Shown: positions 48,435-62,527 of the stretch, piece by piece | Numbering within the stretch: the stretch's first letter is position 1 | How the letters are laid out: each line of letters begins with the position of its first letter | NCBI RefSeq assembly: GCF_000006565.2 | Contig: NC_031478.1 | Location: 3,863,127-3,927,126 of the forward strand | Source: Toxoplasma gondii ME49 | Lineage: Eukaryota; Apicomplexa; Conoidasida; Eucoccidiorida; Sarcocystidae | Direction: 5' to 3' | DNA: 64,000 nucleotides | Notes under the pieces: model-generated | The model's input: the letters and a program-made list of their open reading frames with translations, nothing else | Database searches by the model: none | Told to the model about the DNA's origin: nothing | Made by a program: the position numbers and the translations under genes

Positions 48435-51400
48435 ACGGCTGCTACCCCCCGGGTTTGTTCGACGCTCTTTTTCTGCGCAAAACACGCCGACGCGAAACAT
48501 TTTCGGACGGCACTTCGAGGATTATAATTCGTGTGCCGTCTCTCAAAGGTAGTGTACCTGTTGAGACTCTACCCCAGAGTCACACACTCATGGGGACCCC
48601 CTCACGCATTAGGGGAGCCTTGTCTGCCTCTCGTCTATCAGCTGGCAAGATTGGAGAATACGTGAATACCACGCGCCTTGAACCGGCTTTACTAGAACAT
48701 TGGAACACGTGAAAGACGAGATAAATTATTCGATGCTGTTAACTGCACGGTCAGCAACAGTCTCAAGAGTTGAAAGATACTATTCTCACACAAGTAAAGA
48801 CCAGAGCAGTACTGTAGCTCGACGAGAATGCCACACGTAGCAAATGTGCTTAGCAGTGTATATAGCCTGTGGACGAAGGTTGCTGGATGGATGCCAGGCA
48901 TTTGCTGATTCCTAACGCTTTTCAAAATATATTAGATTAACGATGCAGACAAGTGCAGCGTGTTTGTTTATGGAAAGCTTTTACCTACTGTGGTACGGCA
49001 AACTCAACGCTCTCAAGCAAGCAGCTGAGCTTCTGTGGGATGAGAAGCGCCATGCGGCATAGCAAAAGTCTGTCCATACACAGGCGAACGCGACCCACTT
49101 TGTCACTGAACTAGTATTATACGTAACGGAGAACATCACTGAGGAGACGTCGGCGGAGACTTGCGCACGCCCTCTCGCGTGGGTTCCACTGTCAAGGCGT
49201 TGCAACGGTACCGACAGTGTCGGAGGTCCATGCGCTGCCACACCACCAGTCGTTGGTGCTCGATTTGGTTTCACTAGTTAAGCAACCACGCATCACTGAC
49301 GTCGAACGTTCTTCTGCACTCGCTGCGGCGGTCTACAGGCCGTGTCAAGCGAAACGGTCTTTTGGTCACAGTACCAGAACGCAAACAAATTGTGTGGAGG
49401 AGTCACACGTCAGTCAGATCAGCCACGCAGAATAAGGCATCCCGGTAGTGAAGGTTCCCTCGACAAATTCACTCAAGGTACTGCAACAGAAGGTGGACTG
49501 TTTTTTTTTCCGGAGGATACACCATGCCATGTCGTGAACGGGCGTCGAGTCATTTGACTGACGTATGTTGCCGTCACCCACCTTAGTGTCATCAGGGTAT
49601 CTGGCAGATGCACAAGTTATCCGTTAACCTGGGCGTCGATTGTCCGATTCAGCCGAATGTGTTGATTTATATAGTCACATTGGAGGAAGTTGGCTCGTTG
49701 CCTTGCATCGTTATCACAGATAGTCTTGCTCCATTGTCTGAATCGCTGCAAAGTAGGGGAAAACGAAGAACTGCCGAGAAGACATGTCCTACGAACTGAC
49801 ATGTAAATTTCGAATTCCGAGACGCATCGGTGCAAGGAAAATGTTTGCTTGGCCCGCATGCGATCGGTCGCATCAGAAAACAGAGCTCGAGCAGAAGAAT
49901 CAGCTACAACAGCATCTTTCCTTTTTCATTCCCTTCCTTTTTTTTCTGTATTTAAATTCACATGACTCGATGATTGTAGCACTCAGGTTACAGTTATATT
50001 TTACTTTCGCCTTAATATCTGGCTCATTTTTACCTCTGCTTCCTACAGCTCTACCGGCTTTTTTGGATTTCTACTACCACTGGAATAAATTGGTTCTCCT
50101 GCTACTAAAGAGAGTATAGACCTCCTTTCTCCAATATCACATTTGGTACCTTGGCTACCTCGAGAAAACTGCGTGCCTGATGTAGCATGGACATGATGCT
50201 GTGTATCACATTTTATGATGTCTGTTGAAGGTTGTATTATGGCGGCTCTGCATACCATCTACTCGCAGTAAAATAGTTCTAGCAGCCTTGCCGGTCTACA
50301 GACATCGGACTCAAGGTTTTCTTCTACCCCCAAATGCTAGTGACGGACGCAAAACGTTTATCACCTTTTAATGGATGGATCCTCTCACAACCTTCTTTTA
50401 GTGGTTGATACTCGCACACTCACATAACTGAATGGCGATCAGGCAACAGGAGATACCACTTCACAACGTACGTAAATCGTGTTTTGTCTCATAGTATGCG
50501 GCCAAAAAGCTAACTTCATGCAAAGCCGCTAGTTTGTTCATATTCACGTCATCGTCGCAACGCATTGCCGCTAGTATTGGAATTCCTTGACTCGCACTGG
50601 TAGAAAAAAGCTACTGTATTACGGTGCAGAATTGACCTTAGGGGCCCGAATATTACTGTTCCGGTGTCCATAATAATTGACACATAATACCGATATATTG
50701 TATCTGCACAAATAATTCTCGATCCAGCAGTCTGAAACTCAAGTCGAATAAAAATTCACTGTTGTGCTTGGAAAAGTCGACATGACTGTAGCTAGGCGAA
50801 AAAGACAACCATGTTCCTTAAAATAGACATAGATGATTGCCTCGCTGAAGGAAAACTGGTAAAAGTGTTCGGCTACCTTATTCCGTTCTAGCCTCTCTGA
50901 AATCCTCATGCCCCCTCTTGTGGTGTTAACACTAAACAAAGTGACCTATAATGATGACCTTCCTTGTCCCATTAAAAAATAATACGCTAATGCTAAAGAT
51001 ACTCTAAATCCAACAGACTTTCTTGTTTTAAGCGCCTACGGACAGGGGAGGCAGAGAAGATTATTGAAGACCTTGCTTACCTGTATCTCATGTCTACCGT
51101 TTTATTCAAGATCAAAGGCGCCACAACGCTTCTCATTCGATTTCCCTCTTGCCAGTGTAAAGAGGCAGCATCAGCATGATTGAAGGCAGGATCTCTATGT
51201 CACGGTACAAGATACGAACAAGAAACTACTTGGCTTTAACTAAATGCCAGAGGATATGAACCATTGCAAGACTAATCTGTCGAAGTCTCCGTCAAATTTG
51301 ATACCAGATTATACATGTGTTAGCCAGTAAATGTGTGCCTGATCTCCGAATTACAAACCCAGCGTCAGACCATATATCAGTCGTGTAGAAAGAATGATTG

Positions 51401-54400
51401 AGCGTCAATTCTTGGATGGAACGGCGTGTGCAACTGCAGCAAACTCCTAGTATAACATGTCGTTGTGGCTTTACGACTCCTCAGAAGCTCCAGGCGACAA
51501 GCTTCATATTCTATTCATATCTGTGATGGTAAACACAGTAACGAACTGGCGAAACCCGCATCAGTATGTTACGCAGTGTCACAGAAGACCAGACCCGATA
51601 ATCGGGAGTAACCTACAGCTACGGCAAATGCGTCGATAGAAGATTTAGCCGGTGCCTCTCCGCTCAGCGGCACGGCGGGGATTCCACTCAGAAAACAACA
51701 CAAGCGAGAATCCCTGTTGAACATCACGTAATATTTTTTTTGGGCTAATACGGATATACACTTCGCAGTATCGGCACCGTGACTTGGATTCTTACCTTCG
51801 AGGGGGGCCTCTCCTTCGAGGGTCCAAATACTGTTTCACTAGCAACGCATATACGCGTTGAACGTTAGTGTAGAAAAACAACCAAACACCAACCGTACGC
51901 CATGCGTTTTTACTGCAGACGTGTTGAGAATATTCGAGGATTTGCCATGGCGCAACCGCGAATGCTACGAGATCAAAAGGTGAAAAACCAGAGATGGTAG
52001 GAAGCGAGCACTACTTCAACTGGAATCCTGAACGAGGCAAAATGGATGCATGCATCTGAGTAGATTTATAACATCACAAAAAATGCCTTTACTAAACAAT
52101 GCAGAAGCACAAGGAGTGGCGACAACAACTCTGGGGGAAGGTGATAATGTTTTGTATAATGATGTGTGAGATAACGGCCATGCATTCTCGTGATGTACTA
52201 CGAAGAACCACCTGCGTAACCCCTCTTGACCCAGTACCGTTTCTGACGGTGTGCTGTTATTTGTCATCAACTCGAATCCCCCAATGGTCGGTGCGGGTAG
52301 CTGTGATTACCTCTTGTCCTCGCAGCGAAAGCTCCTCTTACCGGTTTGTCACCTCCTACGTGATCGCAGGGAACCATAGTGTTACCAGTGCGGGGAATCC
52401 TACTTGATGGGGGCACGCCCGGTTCTGTGTGTTATCAACTGTCTCCATGGTTTTCTCAGTAGCCGTCTAATGTCCGCTGCACCGCTGCATGTAAATGCGG
52501 ATCAACATACACATACAAGTTGGGGATAACCATTCAGCGGAAGCACCGGGACCAAACTCTGTCGAGATTCGTCAATAGAGGGCTACACCTTTTTAACGAC
52601 AAACAACCGGTGTGATAGTTATCCTGGTTTCGTGGCGTCAGAAGAGTGTATTTCACTGAGGCCGGCTCTCCTGACGCAAGCCACCTGCGAATACTGATAG
52701 AAGTTGGCGTCATCATGCAGTCCCTCGAATTGAACGGTCACCATGCTTCACAGATTTACATCAGACAACAGGCAACTGACGAATATTGTCTACATTATAC
52801 AATAGCACATGCCTGTTCGCTGCCGTATAGCTGAGCACATGATACGTCGGCCTGCGATCCACGATTGATCGAACACCCTTATTTGAGCTATATTCCTTGA
52901 GGGAGACGTAAATGGCTCGACTTACCCTCACACGAATGGGGCCCTCATTGAGAAATTGTCCTCTGCATTAATTGCTTCGACAAGGACGACAGATGAACCA
53001 CTTGAACCAGGCTAGCACCGCTTGCAGCAGCGATAACTGATGATGCAGCAATAGTGAGACCTGTCGTCTGAGGAATGGAATCAAATCGCTACAAGATCTG
53101 CTCTGCCCCTGTCGACGGTTCTGCATTCCGAACTTCGATGGCCCGGGTACTGACGTCGTCTGTCACACAGGACCGACAACAGCATAGGCCGACTTGGCAC
53201 GTGTGTCAAACCGGACACAGGTAGGTTACTTGGCTTGACAATGCGATATTAAGAACGAAGAGCGGCCCGTGTGTTGCTAGAAGGAACACAGACCTGATGC
53301 AGTAACTTAAGGCGTTTTACTTAACAGGTAAGCTGAGTTGCGTCAACAACTGAACGAGGCTTCCACTCGGTAACGGACTCTGGTCGGTTTACCATATCGA
53401 GTCATCCTTTGCGTACACACAGACTTCAGTCCTGGCAGGGTAAAAATTTTGTGCGGTGGTCCGAACTCACAGGGTCACAACTTACGAACTGGTCATGGAA
53501 CGATTCCCTTGCGTTTGTCACTTCGGAGAAGAACGCCAAATGACAAAACGCATCCGTCCAGCATTCCTCACTGTCATAAGAACTTTCGAATGTGGTCTGG
53601 TTCTCGCCCGACCTTTACTCATTTCAAATCTTATCCAACGAGCATGTTCGTGTTCCGGAGTAAAACATGAATGCCTTAGAGTTCCGACGCCTCATGGAGT
53701 CGCTGTATAACGGGTGGCACCGCCACGCGAAAGGTGGCAGAACGTAGATGTATGTCTATTAGTTAGTTTTCCTAGTATCCAGGCACGGCCGGATATCGCT
53801 CTCCATCACTATGTCGAAGGCAAACAGGCAACAGCGATCAACAGCTGTCGAGAAGTACTTTGGAGACGGTTCTCATTCACAGTAATTTGTGTGATGATCG
53901 AACGGCCCAGCGTTTCCTCGTGAATGTGTAAAAGAAGGCTGGAAGCATGTTAATCGCAGCTCTGCTTCATTGCTGTCCGAAGTCGACGATGAGTTCCAGA
54001 GAAGCCGGTGATTGTGTCCAAAGCCTTTAGCGGAGAAACAACAAAGCTTAGCCACGAGAGTGGCTTCCTTACCGGGACAAATAGCGTGAACGAATTTGCA
54101 GGCCCACCTCTTGCCAGGTTTCAATATTTGTCTTGAGGTAAATATCATACCACCGTTTATCATCACTGCGTAACGTACTGAGCGAACATGTGTAAGAAAA
54201 CAAGATTCAGCTTCCAATGGAAAAGAGCAATGCCGCTGTCTCCGAAACAGATACCGAAAATATCCGTTACGACTTGGTTGCTCATTGTCCACCACCCGCA
54301 CTCGCGCTCGTTACAAGTCCGCGCCCCCGTCGTGGAGTGTTTAGGCTTGCAACAGGTGTTCCTGGCCAGACAGAGCCGCATTCCCCTTTAACAGAGACTT

Positions 54401-57400
54401 GGCTTCCTTCCTGGCAAAAGAGCAGCATGCTCGAACTGCCCTCTTAGAGCATGTAAAACAATGCGGCGGTAAAGGGAATGAGTTCAAGTGCCGTTTCTGC
54501 TTCCCGAGGACAAGGTCGATGATTTGGATAGTTGTGATGAGGAGTTGTCGAAATCCCGAATCCTGGAACGGTTCGCCTGAGTCGCATACGAGAACCGAAG
54601 ACTCTCATTGGAAGCCCAGTCAGCCTGCTGGCTGCAAATAACAACTACAACACCGCCAAAGTAAGCTCTGTCATGCGGAAAACTCTGCGACGCCATACGG
54701 ACGCTATTGGTAGTACGGCACCAGCGAAGCCTGTCACTAGTGGAGACAAATTCATAACGGAGTCGCCTATCCGATAAACTTGATGCTCGGACGTCCCTTC
54801 ATTGTTTCGCCTCCAAGGGTGATCCGCCATAAGACGATGCCACGGTATCGGTGTCGGCTAGTCAGGGTGTGGCCGGAAGGGGAAGCATCGTTGACACACC
54901 ATCAGAAATTCGACGACTTCCGCAACGAAAAACGAACGGCTGCTCGCCACTCCGTCTTGAGGCGGCTGAGCTGATGATGGCACGTTAGGAAGAAAGAAAT
55001 GTGGCTCCGTGACAGAGGCTGTCTGCTCCTCACCCGAGTATTGCGCGTCTGTGTTGTGGGAGATCCGCAACTAACGTGTCTTCGGTGCGTTCAGTGACCA
55101 TTCCATGCAGGCCGTGAAGCAGAAGTCTCGCGAGCAACAGGCTTCCTGCCAATAACGTTTCGGCGAGCGACTGGTCATTCACAGAACACGGCGGAACAAA
55201 CGCCTGACGGCTGCTCTGGCCACAAATCAATCGTGGGCACTGTTACAGACCGGAACCACTACATTTCCCACCCGTCTTCGGACTAGCCATTCTGGGAAAA
55301 AAATTCAGAGAATGCACTGACACGCGGCTTCCTGCGGTGTGACATCTTTCGTTCGGCCTCTCGTGGCCGACTCCGTATCCGGTATTTCACCAAGCATCGT
55401 CGCTTAAGGGTCGAGCTCGATGGCTCAACGTGAATCGAGCCCGTCCACTGCCATGCATCGGTGGGTCTATGAAGGCATTCCCGTGGCACGAAGCATAACG
55501 GTGTTAGTCCGAATTACGGCATTGTTCGATGATGAAGCGGGGCACCGCCCTAACATCCAATCGCACCCGCAGCAATCAGCGTATGTTCTGCGATAGCCGA
55601 ATGACCAGGCCCAAGACGAGCCACGAACGCAGTTAAGCCCTTCCGCTTATTCAGGGAGCCGACATGTCACGGGCCTGCTGAAGCACTCCACAGTGGCCAC
55701 TGGTCCTACGGGTTATTTCGTTGATCGTAGTAAACAGTTCGGTATCGGAAATCAACGGATGTCTCGGAAACAGGCGGTGAGAGTCGACGCCGGCCCAACG
55801 CCGCAGTATCCCTGAACAAAGCGGCAAAACCCGCTGGTGGTCATCCAGTGCTTCGGTATAGCACGGATCACGATGTTTTGCTCGTTGGTCCATTGCGGGA
55901 GGTCATAGAAGAAGCCGTGTGTCGTTAAGCCGAAGAAAGACAGCCACCGTGGCCGTTCTGAAAGGGCTGCAGTATTTGGCGTCGGTGACAGAAATCACAA
56001 ACCTTACCGATGACCGTTACGTGAGAAATCCGCATTCTTTCTGCTGACAGTCACGTCGCCAGGCTGCTGTTGGAAGAGTGCGCGCGGGCTTGCCTCGCTG
56101 GTTCAGCAAAGCACGCGGGGCGCTTTTCTTTTTTCCGGGCTGTTAGTGTCCTTCGCTTCACCTTATTGCCTTCACCAGCATCGGCGGTTCTCAGCCCAGT
56201 TCTCGGGCGTCTGCGTCGTGCAGTGTCCGCCGGAAGCAATTTGCGTACGTCGCGTTCCAGCGCAAAAGGGAGCCGGCTGGGAAATCTTGTCGGGAACCTT
56301 TGACGGAATGACCCTGGAGACAGAAATCTTCTGTTCCAAAGGCAGGCGACTGCAGGTGAAGGGAAATAAGCTCCACGACAAACGCGGACGTCGTAGCGCA
56401 GGAGCAGACTGGTGCAGAGCCACGTTAGAGTGGCGTGAGCCTCGGAAGTAGAGCGCCGCCTACGTGAGACTGCCAGCCGGTGGGGTGCACAGCTCGCCTG
56501 CTTCTGTGTGCACGTCACCCAGCATGGCTTTCGTATCGTTGCGCGTCAGAAGGGTCTATGTCTGTCGGGATACCGGGAGCGTTACCTCCTTCCTTTTTTA
56601 TTCTTTTGCAGGGATGCCCGCCCCGCCGTCCCGCTCATTCTTACCAAACTCGCGATTAGAGCACGTCGCGGGACTGAATGCTGGGGAGGAGACGATGTGA
56701 TAAATCGACTGGACCGTGACGGAGACGCAGCCACAAGCTAGTCGGTAATACCACGCTACCTGTGTTACGGCCACATATAGAAATACTTACGTATCACTCG
56801 GGTGATAGGGTTTGCGAGGCACAACTGTTCCGCACTAAACCATAGCGCACACGGTTAGTCGTCTTTCGCAGGTAGACCTGAGTTGCTTCCCAGACACCTC
56901 CAGAGTGAATACAGAGTGGAGAAACCGGTTCAGCGAACGAGTGTTTCCATAAGAACAGTTGTCCGACTCCGGTGATTTTGGACACAGTGCCGGCGGACGA
57001 GTTCTCGTTGGACTGGACTGTTTGATGCTGCGTAGGCCCTTCTTTATATTGGCAGACGAGGTATACAATTGGTTGGCGGAAGCCGGTTCGTCTGCCGATC
57101 CGGGCAGAAAATATCGAGTGGCGTTTCATATCGCTTGTTAGTGGCATCATGCAAGACGCGCCGGGAAGCTTTCTTGCATCGAACGGAGCTGGAGGAAAAA
57201 TTTGGAACGATCACAACAGCATCGTCGGACGTGCGACAAAAAAGGCACAGCAGTGGGGCCGCGGTAGGCCAACACCCATATGTGGAAGCTTATGCAAATT
57301 CGCGTGTCGTGTCGACCGAGCAGGCCCGCAGACCTGAGACCCGCGGCTCGCGCCGTTCAGCTCCCACGGCGTTAGTAACCTCAACCTGGCTTCACACCGT

Positions 57401-58453
57401 TGAATATTTCCGAGGGCTCGCGCGCAGATATCACTCACGCACGGAGAGGGGTATCACGTTACTTGTTAAGCTAAAGGGTCGGCGTGTTTATAAGCAGCTG
57501 GTTGGTTGACGGGAAATCATTCACTCTTCGGCCACCCGGCAACAGCGGGCGAAAAGCGGCGGAGTCGGTATCCCGCAGCAGATTAGAGGGAATCACCGTG
57601 CTGAGTTGGACCAAGCGTTCTCCGCTCACCGCAACATGTTGGCCGGTGCTTTCGCCCGGTCCCGCAATCGTGCTCAGCACCCGCATATTCCAGATGCAGC
57701 ATACCCCACCGTAAGAGAGATCTGGATGGCGGTAGGTCGTGGCACACGCCAGGCTTCCCCGGGAATTATGGTTTTTGCATCGAGCGGCCTTTGTGTGAAG
57801 TGGAGCGAGATAAGCGACCGGACAATCGCAACAAATACCTATGTTGAAAAAGAGACGTGCCATCGAGAAGAGCAAAGCGGAAAAAAAGCGACATCGGATA
57901 CCGGCCTTTGTGAGCGGAGTCGCCCTGTCCTCGAGACGGAATGACCGACACCACACTGGCAACACCAGTCTTGCCGGGAAGCCGCAAATAAGGTTCCGAA
58001 TACCGCATGCAGACCCACGTGTCGAAATTGTGTCAATCTATACACTGGGTCAGTTACCATTCTGATGCAGTTTTAGAGGAAAAACTAGCTTCGCAAACGT
58101 CGCCTTCCACGAATGTGTTTACGGAAGCGGGGAGTTTCGGGGTTCCCCGGGGATCGTGTTCAGTCAAAATTTGCGGGTCAAGTTAGGCCACATGGTGCCA
58201 GCTCCCATCCGGTGGCCTGCCACTCGTATGCAATCTGAAATGGCGGGATGCGCAGCGGAAAACGGTTTCGCCTTTTCCATGACTTTTCGGCAAAGCCTGT
58301 CAGGGGATTCTTGATCTAGCGCGGGACGCAACGTTGCTTGCAATTGATGAATAGAACGTCGAACTGACAAGTTCCAACAGCTTGCCCATCTATATAACTT
58401 CTGGAACTCATGTTTCTCAATCTTTGTGCCGGCCTTGTCTAGAGGAACTGGTG
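48435..58453. other. Gene-poor region without a recognisable gene
   Basis: Ten kilobases with no ORF I can assign. From about 49.8 to 53 kb the sequence is AT-richer and ORFs are very short. Weak candidates are an open frame without an ATG at 54541-54777 (+), whose product includes SVSLLAANNNYNTAK-like sequence, and a 142-codon ORF at 53873-54301 (-). Between about 56.0 and 58.1 kb both strands carry overlapping ORFs of 75-165 codons in a GC-richer patch. None shows a known domain. Confidence 0.5.
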
Positions 58454-58924
58454 TCAGCAAAATTTTTTCTGTCTCTCGCAACGCACTCGTTGCTCCGGTA
58501 CGATATGCAGCCCTGATTCCCTGTAACTTTGACTTGTCTTTAGCTTGGCGTTCGACACAGCCGGTTTTGGAGCAGTCGTCCTAGCCGTCTGGTGTTTCAC
58601 CCGGAATTCGTGATATGCAAAAAGCGTAACCAGTGCCGCGTAGCGCAGTCGAGGAGAGAAGAAGCTTTCAACTAATGCCGTCTGATAATTATTTCTCGTC
58701 GATTTAACTTCGATGGCGCTGTTGTTTTCTCTGCCGGACTGTGTTAAACTGCTGAGCAGCTCCTCATAATTGATGGACTCTATGCTCCATTGCCATCCAA
58801 GGATACGTACTGCCATCATTCGAGCATTCACCGAATCGCATATGATTTTTGGTTTTCCCGTTGAGGCTGATTGATTCTGTGCCATGTAGGACCAAACACA
58901 TGCGTCAGCCTCCCGTGGTCCCAT
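58454..58924 (-). CDS. Hypothetical protein, single ORF of 156 codons
   Basis: This ATG-initiated minus-strand ORF lies in sequence that is otherwise broken by stops. The predicted protein is hydrophilic with mixed helix-forming stretches (for example GWQWSIESINYEELLSSL and LRYAALVTLFAYHEFR) and a basic C-terminal third. It has no signal peptide or membrane span. A possible donor (CGG|GTGAAA) after about 107 codons could make it a first exon instead of a whole gene. No family is recognised. Length against background and amino-acid composition are the only support. Confidence 0.35.
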   Translation of the reverse strand: MGPREADACVWSYMAQNQSASTGKPKIICDSVNARMMAVRILGWQWSIESINYEELLSSLTQSGRENNSAIEVKSTRNNYQTALVESFFSPRLRYAALVTLFAYHEFRVKHQTARTTAPKPAVSNAKLKTSQSYRESGLHIVPEQRVRCERQKKFC

Positions 58925-61900
58925 GAAATCCGTGCTCTGCTATACTACCCCAAACATGGTACTAAATCACGAATCCCGCAGTGTGTCAGCTTGGGGGTAA
59001 AAGGTCAACAGAGTATTCCTGTGGTAGATCCTAGCTCACGACATTTCGAGGGAGTTAGGGGAAGGTTGTGCCTCCGTCAAAACAGGAGAATGACCCAGCA
59101 GAGGGAACCCTTTACATGTGCTTGTTACAATGTCGTTGGAGTCCGCAGGCATTGCCGAAGGAATACTTGTACCTTTTACCATGATTAGCTAGAGGGGGTA
59201 GTTCGACGTGCTATTACTACCTTCCTCCACCTTTTTGGTACAGCTATGTTGCGACTTCAGAGACCTTTGAAACCTGAAAAGCGGCCGAGGCAGTTCACCG
59301 GTTGCCTCCACTGCTGGGAATTGCCACTTCATCATGCATCTGTTTTCCATGATTGCCGCTGTATAGCTCCTGAGCAGATCGATGACCACCGAATCAGTAA
59401 GGGGAGTTGGGTGGAGCTTAAGCTTCGGGGTCCCCATTCTCGTGTCGACAAATTCGTCACTGAATAAAAACTATGTTTTTCTGGAGTCAGCATAGTCGGT
59501 ACGCGACTATTCCCCATTCGGTCCATTGAGATAGGCTGAAGAATAAAGACACGTTAGCTGATTCCTTTTCCATTTATTGGCATGTTCAAATCGAATCGAC
59601 AAAGACATTGTCATAAGCAGGATATTGAAGCTTCCGTCATGATAGTAGACGCCACTGAACTGAAGTGTCAAATACATATTGGATAGATCTTTATAGTAAC
59701 ACCTCTGGGCGCCCTGTTAATAACAACTGCTCCATGAGAATTCAGAAATATGAGGGAGGCCAACCACTCTGGCTGGAAATCTCTTTCGTACGTAACTTAT
59801 CGGCACCAGCAGACTCAGTTTATCAACATACAAGCTGCTGTGCGCTCTTCTCACAGGTGAAATTGTATCAATTTACACGACCCGAGCTGTCGTAACGCAT
59901 CATCTTTTTAATGCGTCATAACGCTTACACTCTATGCGCCTCTCGACGGTAAATGGTCCGCCGGTGTTGGGAAGGAACGATGCCCGTCGACACTACTCAA
60001 ATGCGACGTTTTATGGTAGGCAGACATTGATGGCAGCCAGATTATACGAGAGCTGTCGACACTGAGAAAAGCCGCCCAATGTAAGCACGGCACCTTTAAG
60101 GGAGACCGTGCACTAGTATTGAGAGGTATATTGTACAGCCCTGAGTACGCTCCAGTTCTGTTATGCCTCCATGTTCCCGAGCGTCGCTAGACATGCTTTG
60201 CTCCTCGTTGACGCTCCCCCTTAGAACACAAGTCCGATAACTGGTCGCTGTGGGCGTCCGCCAGAAAATCTGATCCTCTGTGGCATGTTGGACCGGCAGT
60301 TTCGACCCTGCTTCACGTTAAGGTCACGTGAATATCGGAGTATTTTTTGTGGAAAGTGTGTTATACCCTCACCATTTAAACACTGTTCTATGGTTTTTTC
60401 TTCCGATGCGAGACACATGCATATTTGTTTTCGTACCCGAGCGTCGAGGTGTCTTTCCAGGTTTCACTTCCTTCACACGCATCCTCTCCGGACGTTTTGT
60501 TTTGCCATCGTGTTGTTGAATTGTTAAAAACGTCATTTTACCTCGAGTCAGTGGGAAAGGGGAATGGATGACTGCCGCCGTAGGATTTGGAACAGCCGGG
60601 TCACCTGCGGGTTACGTTCCTGTCAAGTGGGTTTAGAGAGCAACAGTGGTAATCGGGAAGGTTTTTGTGCGCCATATACAATTCACCGTTTTACAAACTC
60701 GTCTCCTTGATGTCAGTAGTGAGCGCTGACATAATAAAGCCATTGTGCAGCAATAAGTCCTCCACGTGATGGCAGACTATGGTTACTGGGCAGGTGGCAC
60801 TTTTTCAGGGACGAAGGCAATCCCGACAAGTGAACAGAAGCGCTTACAACACTGACTAAATCATAAAGCATGTTATATACCTTTCACAAAATACCCATGA
60901 AGCCGTCACCCAGGGCAGCCAGGATAATGAACAGGTAGTTTTCCCTGCCATATTCATTTTTAGTCGAGAACCCACCAACCCATATTGCTTTCTTGATTTT
61001 TCCTGTTAGCATATTAATATCAACCACCTGTTATAGTTTCAAGTTTCATTTTAGCCTCATCATTCATAATGGTGCCCCAGTACCCAGATTATTGGGAAGC
61101 AACTGCTTTGGGTGTTGTCTCGCCCGTTGCTCCATTGTTTGTCTTCTGGATGTTGTGGCAGGATTCATTGTCACAAGCTCACTACTGGTTCGACATTTCT
61201 GTTCGGCCATGACTTGTTCTAGAACACTGACATCTGAGTATAAAAAGGAACAAGAAAAATCATTTATTCTTTTGGCGGCGATGCATACCATCCTATCATC
61301 GACTGTCAAGCCATGTCACATGCTGTTGTACAACTGCATGTCTTCGGTAAGGTGCATAGAGGTATCAACCAACACAGAAACATGCCGCTATGCTCATGGG
61401 GATTAACGCACGGCGCTTTGGGAGAACCGCTGTACCTCTTTTGTTCCTAGTCTTTTTACGCTCCTGCCGCGTTGGGTCCAGAGTTCATCGGTTCTGGCTA
61501 GGTGTTGGGGTTGTGACATTTTCTTGTCCTACAATGTCGGCCGTCGGACGAGTGGTGACAAGAGAGACGGTGACTTCAACAGTGCCAACTATAGTGCGGG
61601 TGTAGAGAAGAATGGACTGAGATGCTCACTCACACACATTTTCAGGGCAGTATGACACGCTTGCCCTTGCGAAACCAGTTCATTCACAGGGCGCCACAGA
61701 ATCACCTCACGGTAGAAATCTACCATCCATTGCCCTTCGACGTCATTCTTTCGCAACAACACTGATATCCGTGGCAACTTGACGCTCCCTCTTTGAATAA
61801 GCTCATCATCCTGACTATTCGTTTTTGTTACTGGAATGGGAGTTAACACATGAAGAGCTTGTCCGGCAACACGAGAAAAGCGCTATGAACGTAGAGTGGA

Positions 61901-62527
61901 GACAGCTGACAACCAGAATTACTAGGCCAGAAGCACATTTCAACGTCAAAAGTACAGCGTGCCTATACGAAACCCACAACTCTTGTTGGGATTTCCGGCA
62001 GGCGACCGACTGCTTCGCATTTTACGGAAAAAACATATTTTTTCTCCTTGTCTATAGTGAAGAGAAGTAACTGCATCGGTTTGTTTTCTTTGCGGAGGAG
62101 GACACGTGCCTCTACACGTAATCGAACTCTTTGCTCGATTGTTCTCTTGTTTTCCACAATGGAGCTGTTATTTTCATTAAGTCCGAGAGCCAGAAATACA
62201 AGGCTTTTCAGTAAGACGGATTGGACCACATAAGCCTACTATCCCGCTCCCAACAAAACAATCACCAGAAAATTAGGGAACTGGAGAGCAGAAACCTTGC
62301 CAGATGGGAGAACAAATTAGGAGACGCGTGGTGGTCCGTTGTGGCTCTGCGAAGTCCCGGAGAAACTCCCGTCTACGGACTAGCCGTGGACACATCTTTG
62401 GCTTGTAGGAAAGCTGAACGGCTGCAGGGTAGAGGTTGAGCTTTTGGGCAACGGACATGATTAGCGAGCGCCGCGACCACAAGGACTAGAGGAAGAAGAA
62501 ATACAAGCGAATCCACAACTTAGAGAT
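58925..62527. other. Region downstream of the V-ATPase gene, no confident gene
   Basis: The plausible minus-strand open stretches are at 61589-61849 (product contains PRISVLLRKNDVEGQWMVDF) and 61064-61309, the latter with a TTTTTATACTCAG acceptor. They could be exons of one minus-strand gene, but I cannot link them by phase. The rest is AT-rich and stop-dense. The first few hundred bases below 62528 should hold the V-ATPase 3' UTR. Confidence 0.4.

Noticed and set aside
55651..55893. Possible retrotransposon integrase remnant on the minus strand
   Set aside because: A vague histidine-rich resemblance only; no HHCC, DDE or reverse-transcriptase motif could be found nearby.
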